This document shows, one piece after another, positions 6,896-9,420 of a stretch of DNA of 9,420 nt. The position numbers were made by a program, and so were the translations under genes. The notes below the pieces were generated by a model. That model had not been told where the DNA came from and did no database searches. It saw only the letters and a list, made by a program, of their open reading frames with translations. Source of the DNA: Clostridiales bacterium (GTDB taxonomy: Bacteria > Bacillota > Clostridia > Oscillospirales > Oscillospiraceae); assembly GCA_012729875.1 (NCBI GenBank), contig JAAYCC010000004.1, positions 1 through 9,420 on the forward strand. Direction: 5' to 3'. Within the stretch, counting starts at the first letter, position 1. Every line of letters starts with the position of its first letter.

Positions 6896-8286
6896 TGTCC
6901 GTTTTCTCCTTTTTCAAGGGGAAATCTGAGCGTAACACATGTCCCGATGTTTTCCTTGCTTTCAATGGTCATCGTTCCGTCGTGAGCTTCGCAGACGGCT
7001 TTGCACAGGGCAAGTCCTATTCCCGCCCCTCCGGCCTTTCTGGAGCGGGCTTTGTCCGCCATATAAAACGGCTCGGATACGCGCAGCAGCTTGTCCTTTG
7101 GTATTCCCATGCCCTCATCGGAGATCGTTATTGTAACATAGCCCCCCTCACAAACTTCACAGAGCCTTATTGTACTGTTGGGAGGCGAAGCCTTTATAGC
7201 GTTATCTAGAACGTTGTATACGAGCGATTTCATAAGCTCCTCATCCATCTCCATGATAACGCTTTGGGCCGAAAACACCAGCGACAGCTCCTTGGCCTTC
7301 AGGGTTATGTTCATGCTCTCCGCAACTGTGTAGAGAACTTCATAAAAATCAAGCGGCTTCGTTTCAAGCGTTGTGTTGTCGATCAGTATAAGCTCCATCA
7401 GCTTTGATGAGAGCTCCTTCAGGCGTTTTGCCTCGTTTTCTATTATAGATGCATATTTCCTCCGTTCGCTCGCGGTGATGTTGTCTTTTATCTTCATTAT
7501 GTTGGCAAAGCCAAGTATGGAGGTCAGGGGCGTCTTCAATTCGTGTGTCATGTTTGCAATAAAAACCCTGCGGTTTTCTGCAAGCTCCTCAATGTGTTTT
7601 AAATTTTTCTCAATTTCGGTCGCCATTATGTTCATGTTTTCCGAAAGCTCGTTTATCTCACCGCCGCCGGTCACATTTATGCGCCTGTCATAATTTCCTG
7701 CAGATATTTCTTTTGTGGCATCATTTATTTGCTGCAGAGGCCGCAGGATGAGCTTAATTATGAAGAGCAGGCTAAAAGCAATCGCAAGCCCTATTATCGT
7801 ACTTGCCCGCTGCACGTAATTTATGTTATCGTAAAACCGGGTGAAAACCTCCGTTACATTTTTTTTCACGGCAATTCTGTAGACCTCGCCGTCAAGGTAA
7901 ATGACGTCACTGCTTTTGATGTATCGGTTCCCGTTGCTCTCCTCATACATCCGGATTACGTTCTTATTTTCCTCATCGACCCCGTTGTAGACAACTCCGT
8001 CGTTAGAAAAATCCACTATAAACTCGTTGTTGGTGAATTTTTTGCAATACTCGTTCACTATCTTCAGCACTTCTTCTTCGGGAAGCGCAAGAGCTTCTGC
8101 CTTCATTCTTTTCTGGTATGCCGAATCAATTCTGGTGATGACGTTCGCTGTATAGAGTACAACCCCTTCCTTTGTACTCTGGAAGGCGATTTCAAAACCC
8201 TTTGTTATCAGCACATAGGAGACCGCGTTTATTCCGAGTATAACGGTCACCAAAGTAACCAGAAAAACCTTCTGCCAAAGCCGCAT
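6892..8286 (-). CDS. Sensor histidine kinase (HAMP, HisKA, HATPase_c)
   Basis: This 464-residue protein has the classic membrane-kinase architecture. TM1 is at about 7-29, an extracytoplasmic sensor domain at about 30-160, TM2 at about 162-181 and a HAMP linker at about 182-230. The HisKA dimerisation domain carries the phospho-accepting H248 in MTHELKTPLTS. The ATPase domain has an N box NVLDNAIKAS (358-367), a G1 box DEGMGI (390-395) and a G2 box GGAGIGL (419-425). It should autophosphorylate on H248 and pass phosphate to the regulator encoded immediately upstream. The start codon overlaps the regulator stop as TGATG, with AGGAAG 6 nt before the ATG. The sensor domain has no motif I recognise, so the signal is unknown; its size (about 130 residues) fits a single PAS/Cache-like module, which is inference. 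Nothing essential is missing. Confidence 0.96.
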   Translation of the reverse strand: MRLWQKVFLVTLVTVILGINAVSYVLITKGFEIAFQSTKEGVVLYTANVITRIDSAYQKRMKAEALALPEEEVLKIVNEYCKKFTNNEFIVDFSNDGVVYNGVDEENKNVIRMYEESNGNRYIKSSDVIYLDGEVYRIAVKKNVTEVFTRFYDNINYVQRASTIIGLAIAFSLLFIIKLILRPLQQINDATKEISAGNYDRRINVTGGGEINELSENMNIMATEIEKNLKHIEELAENRRVFIANMTHELKTPLTSILGFANIMKIKDNITASERRKYASIIENEAKRLKELSSKLMELILIDNTTLETKPLDFYEVLYTVAESMNITLKAKELSLVFSAQSVIMEMDEELMKSLVYNVLDNAIKASPPNSTIRLCEVCEGGYVTITISDEGMGIPKDKLLRVSEPFYMADKARSRKAGGAGIGLALCKAVCEAHDGTMTIESKENIGTCVTLRFPLEKGENGQ

Positions 8287-8957
8287 CAGTCACTTCCTGT
8301 CAGTTTGTAACCGTATTTGGGTACGGTTATCAGCTTTCCTTTCAAGCCCATTTTACGCCGGACCTGCTGAACATGGGTATCCACCGTTCGGGTCTCGCCG
8401 GCAAATTCAAATCCCCAAATCGCCGCCAGCAGATGGTCGCGCGATATAACCGTGTTTTGATGTCTCACAAAATAAGTGAGCACCTCAAATTCCTTCGGAG
8501 TAAGAGGGATCTGCTCACCGTTACGAGTGGCGCTGTGGCTTAATACGTCAATCTCAATGTCGCCATAGCTCAGTGTACTCTTAACCTTGCGATCGCGTCT
8601 GAGCACTACCTCTATACGCGCAAGAAGCTCAAGTGCCTCAAAGGGCTTAACTATATAATCCTCCGCACCGAGGCGCAGTCCCTTTACTTTGTCTGATATG
8701 CTCTGCATTGCGGTCAGAAAAATCACGGGAACCCCGGACTCTTTGGTGCGTTTGAACACCTCAAAGCCATCCAGCCCCGGAAGCATGATGTCAAGCAAAA
8801 TGAGATCATATTTCCCGGCATTAATCATATCCACAGCCTGCAGCCCGTCGCTGGCGATTTCGTTTTCATAGTCTCCCATAAGCAGACATGTTTGAATATA
8901 GAGCGCTATGTTTTCATCGTCCTCGACAATTAGTATTCTTGTTTTGGGATCGTCCAT
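8286..8957 (-). CDS. OmpR/PhoB-family response regulator
   Basis: This 223-residue protein has a receiver domain (about 6-120): acidic pair D13/D14, phosphoacceptor D56 in LLLDIMLPG, T82, and K104 in VKPF. A winged-helix DNA-binding domain follows (about 130-222), with LTPKEFEVL, the recognition-helix region TVDTHVQQVRRKM and the C-terminal hairpin PKYGYKL. It is expected to bind DNA as a dimer after phosphorylation by the kinase encoded next. I place the start at ATG 8957, which has GGGAGG 9 nt upstream (8967-8972 on the + strand). A longer frame from 9002 would add 15 residues, but that ATG lies upstream of the likely -10 element and lacks a comparable ribosome site. Target genes cannot be read from the window; autoregulation or control of the divergent flavodoxin gene is possible given the shared intergenic region. 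Confidence 0.95.
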   Translation of the reverse strand: MDDPKTRILIVEDDENIALYIQTCLLMGDYENEIASDGLQAVDMINAGKYDLILLDIMLPGLDGFEVFKRTKESGVPVIFLTAMQSISDKVKGLRLGAEDYIVKPFEALELLARIEVVLRRDRKVKSTLSYGDIEIDVLSHSATRNGEQIPLTPKEFEVLTYFVRHQNTVISRDHLLAAIWGFEFAGETRTVDTHVQQVRRKMGLKGKLITVPKYGYKLTGSD

Positions 8958-8990
8958 ATATATATTCCTCCCAAATGTAAATATATAAAA

Positions 8991-9019
8991 ATTATACGTC
9001 AATAGCTGAATTTAGGCAA
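8991..9019 (-). promoter_or_regulatory. Promoter of the two-component operon (sigma-A type)
   Basis: Read on the minus strand, TTGCCT (9019-9014) is followed by a 17-bp spacer and a perfect TATAAT (8996-8991). Transcription should begin near 8984, giving a leader of roughly 27 nt that contains the regulator ribosome site. A second possible -35, TTGACG, lies within the spacer but would pair with a poorer -10. Confidence 0.7.
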
Positions 9020-9033
9020 GAACTCAGAAACAA

Positions 9034-9062
9034 TTGCGTGATGTCCAGCATTGTGATAAAAT
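9034..9062 (+). promoter_or_regulatory. Promoter of the flavodoxin-domain gene
   Basis: TTGCGT (9034-9039), a 17-bp spacer and TAAAAT (9057-9062), with a TGn extended -10 (TGA directly before it). The start site would be near 9069, leaving a leader of about 107 nt. Its -35 is only 14 bp from the -35 of the divergent two-component promoter. Confidence 0.55.
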
Positions 9063-9097
9063 TAAACTAAACAGTTGCGGCGGAGGGCTCAATCAAT

Positions 9098-9120
9098 CCG
9101 GACCGGACATGCCCGGCCGG
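9098..9120 (+). other. GC-rich imperfect hairpin in the flavodoxin leader
   Basis: Two 9-nt arms, 9098-9106 and 9112-9120, can pair with two mismatches around a 5-nt loop; the core is CCGG-n6-CCGG. It stands out against the AT-rich surroundings. No U-tract follows, so it is not an intrinsic terminator, and it matches no riboswitch I recognise. It may be an mRNA-stability element, a protein-binding palindrome or chance. Confidence 0.3.
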
Positions 9121-9175
9121 CGGTAATAAGCCGAGTCGCCCCACCCGACAAAATATATTGAGGGAGGAACAGATA

Positions 9176-9420
9176 ATGAGCGCAATAATATATACATCAG
9201 AAAGCGGGTATACAAAAAAATATGCCGAACTCCTGTCGCAGGGGACGGGGCTTGCGACCTACGAGCTGAAGAGTATAAAGAACGCAAAGATATCAAAAGG
9301 CGAAAGCGTTATTTATCTCGGATGGCTTATGGCGGGAAAAATCAAAGGCTATAAAAAGGCGTCAAAGCTGTTTGATGTCAGAGCTGTATGTGCCGTTGGA
9401 ATGGCTGCCCCCGGAATGCA
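9176..9420 (+). CDS. Flavodoxin-domain protein, N-terminal part (continues beyond window)
   Basis: ATG 9176 has GGAGG (9163-9167) 8 nt upstream, and the frame stays open to the window edge, giving 81 residues. The protein opens with the flavodoxin pattern: a beta strand AIIYTS followed by the FMN-phosphate loop SESGYTKKYAE, then a second strand/helix and VIYLGWLMAGKIKGY. This is typical of the flavodoxin_5 group (HemG/protoporphyrinogen-oxidase-like flavodoxins) found in many Clostridia as small uncharacterised redox proteins. It is predicted to be cytoplasmic and to bind FMN. The rest of the gene, including any second cofactor loop or fused domain, is outside the window. It is divergent from the two-component operon. 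Confidence 0.75.
   Translation, partial: MSAIIYTSESGYTKKYAELLSQGTGLATYELKSIKNAKISKGESVIYLGWLMAGKIKGYKKASKLFDVRAVCAVGMAAPGM

Noticed and set aside
7729..8310. 193-codon open frame on the + strand opposite the kinase gene
   Set aside because: It lies fully antisense to the strongly supported kinase coding region, has no recognisable domain, and is best explained as a shadow of the kinase codons.
287..8957. Vancomycin-resistance-like cluster (racemase, VanW, response regulator and kinase together)
   Set aside because: No VanH, D-Ala-D-Lac/D-Ser ligase, VanX or VanY is present. The ATP-grasp enzyme is not of the Ddl type, the racemase lacks the VanT membrane domain, and the regulator/kinase operon is convergent and generic.
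8958..9002. Extended N-terminus of the response regulator from ATG 9002
   Set aside because: The extra codons cover the -10 element (8991-8996) and the ribosome site, and the added residues do not belong to the receiver fold.
9098..9130. Riboswitch or terminator/attenuator in the flavodoxin leader
   Set aside because: No U-tract, no alternative antiterminator pairing that I can trace, and no match to conserved riboswitch cores, so it is listed only as a low-confidence hairpin.

Overview
The window looks like a chromosomal segment of a Gram-positive, Clostridia-type anaerobe (Oscillospiraceae-like is my best guess, by inference). Reasons: strong purine-rich Shine-Dalgarno sites, one TTG start, very tight gene packing, an OmpR/HAMP-kinase pair, a VanW/YoaR-type wall protein, and middling GC with both AT-rich and GC-rich codons. 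There is no mobile element, CRISPR array, rRNA or tRNA that I can see.

Left part (1-5967, + strand): a compact operon enters from outside the window. It holds the C-terminal end of an asparagine-synthase-like amidotransferase, an alanine-racemase-fold enzyme, an ATP-grasp ligase resembling D-aspartate ligases, a second complete asparagine-synthase-like amidotransferase, and a membrane-anchored VanW/YoaR-like protein. Junctions are a 29-nt overlap, then gaps of 10, 9 and 1 nt, so these genes are almost certainly co-transcribed and translationally linked. The combination (amino acid racemase + carboxylate-amine ligase + two amide-forming enzymes + exported wall protein) suggests synthesis and amidation of a D-amino-acid substituent on peptidoglycan or another envelope polymer. 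That function is inference; the individual families are well supported. The operon ends at a perfect 16-bp inverted repeat that can terminate transcription from both sides.

Right part (6056-8957, - strand): a convergent three-gene operon encodes an OmpR-family response regulator, a HAMP sensor histidine kinase and a small membrane-anchored protein of unknown function. The genes are joined by TGATG and ATGA overlaps. A good sigma-A-type promoter lies just upstream of the regulator. Divergent from it, with its own promoter and a GC-rich leader of about 107 nt, is the start of a flavodoxin-domain gene that runs off the right edge.

Stretches without genes are short: 5968-6055 holds the terminator, and 8958-9175 holds the two divergent promoters and the leader.
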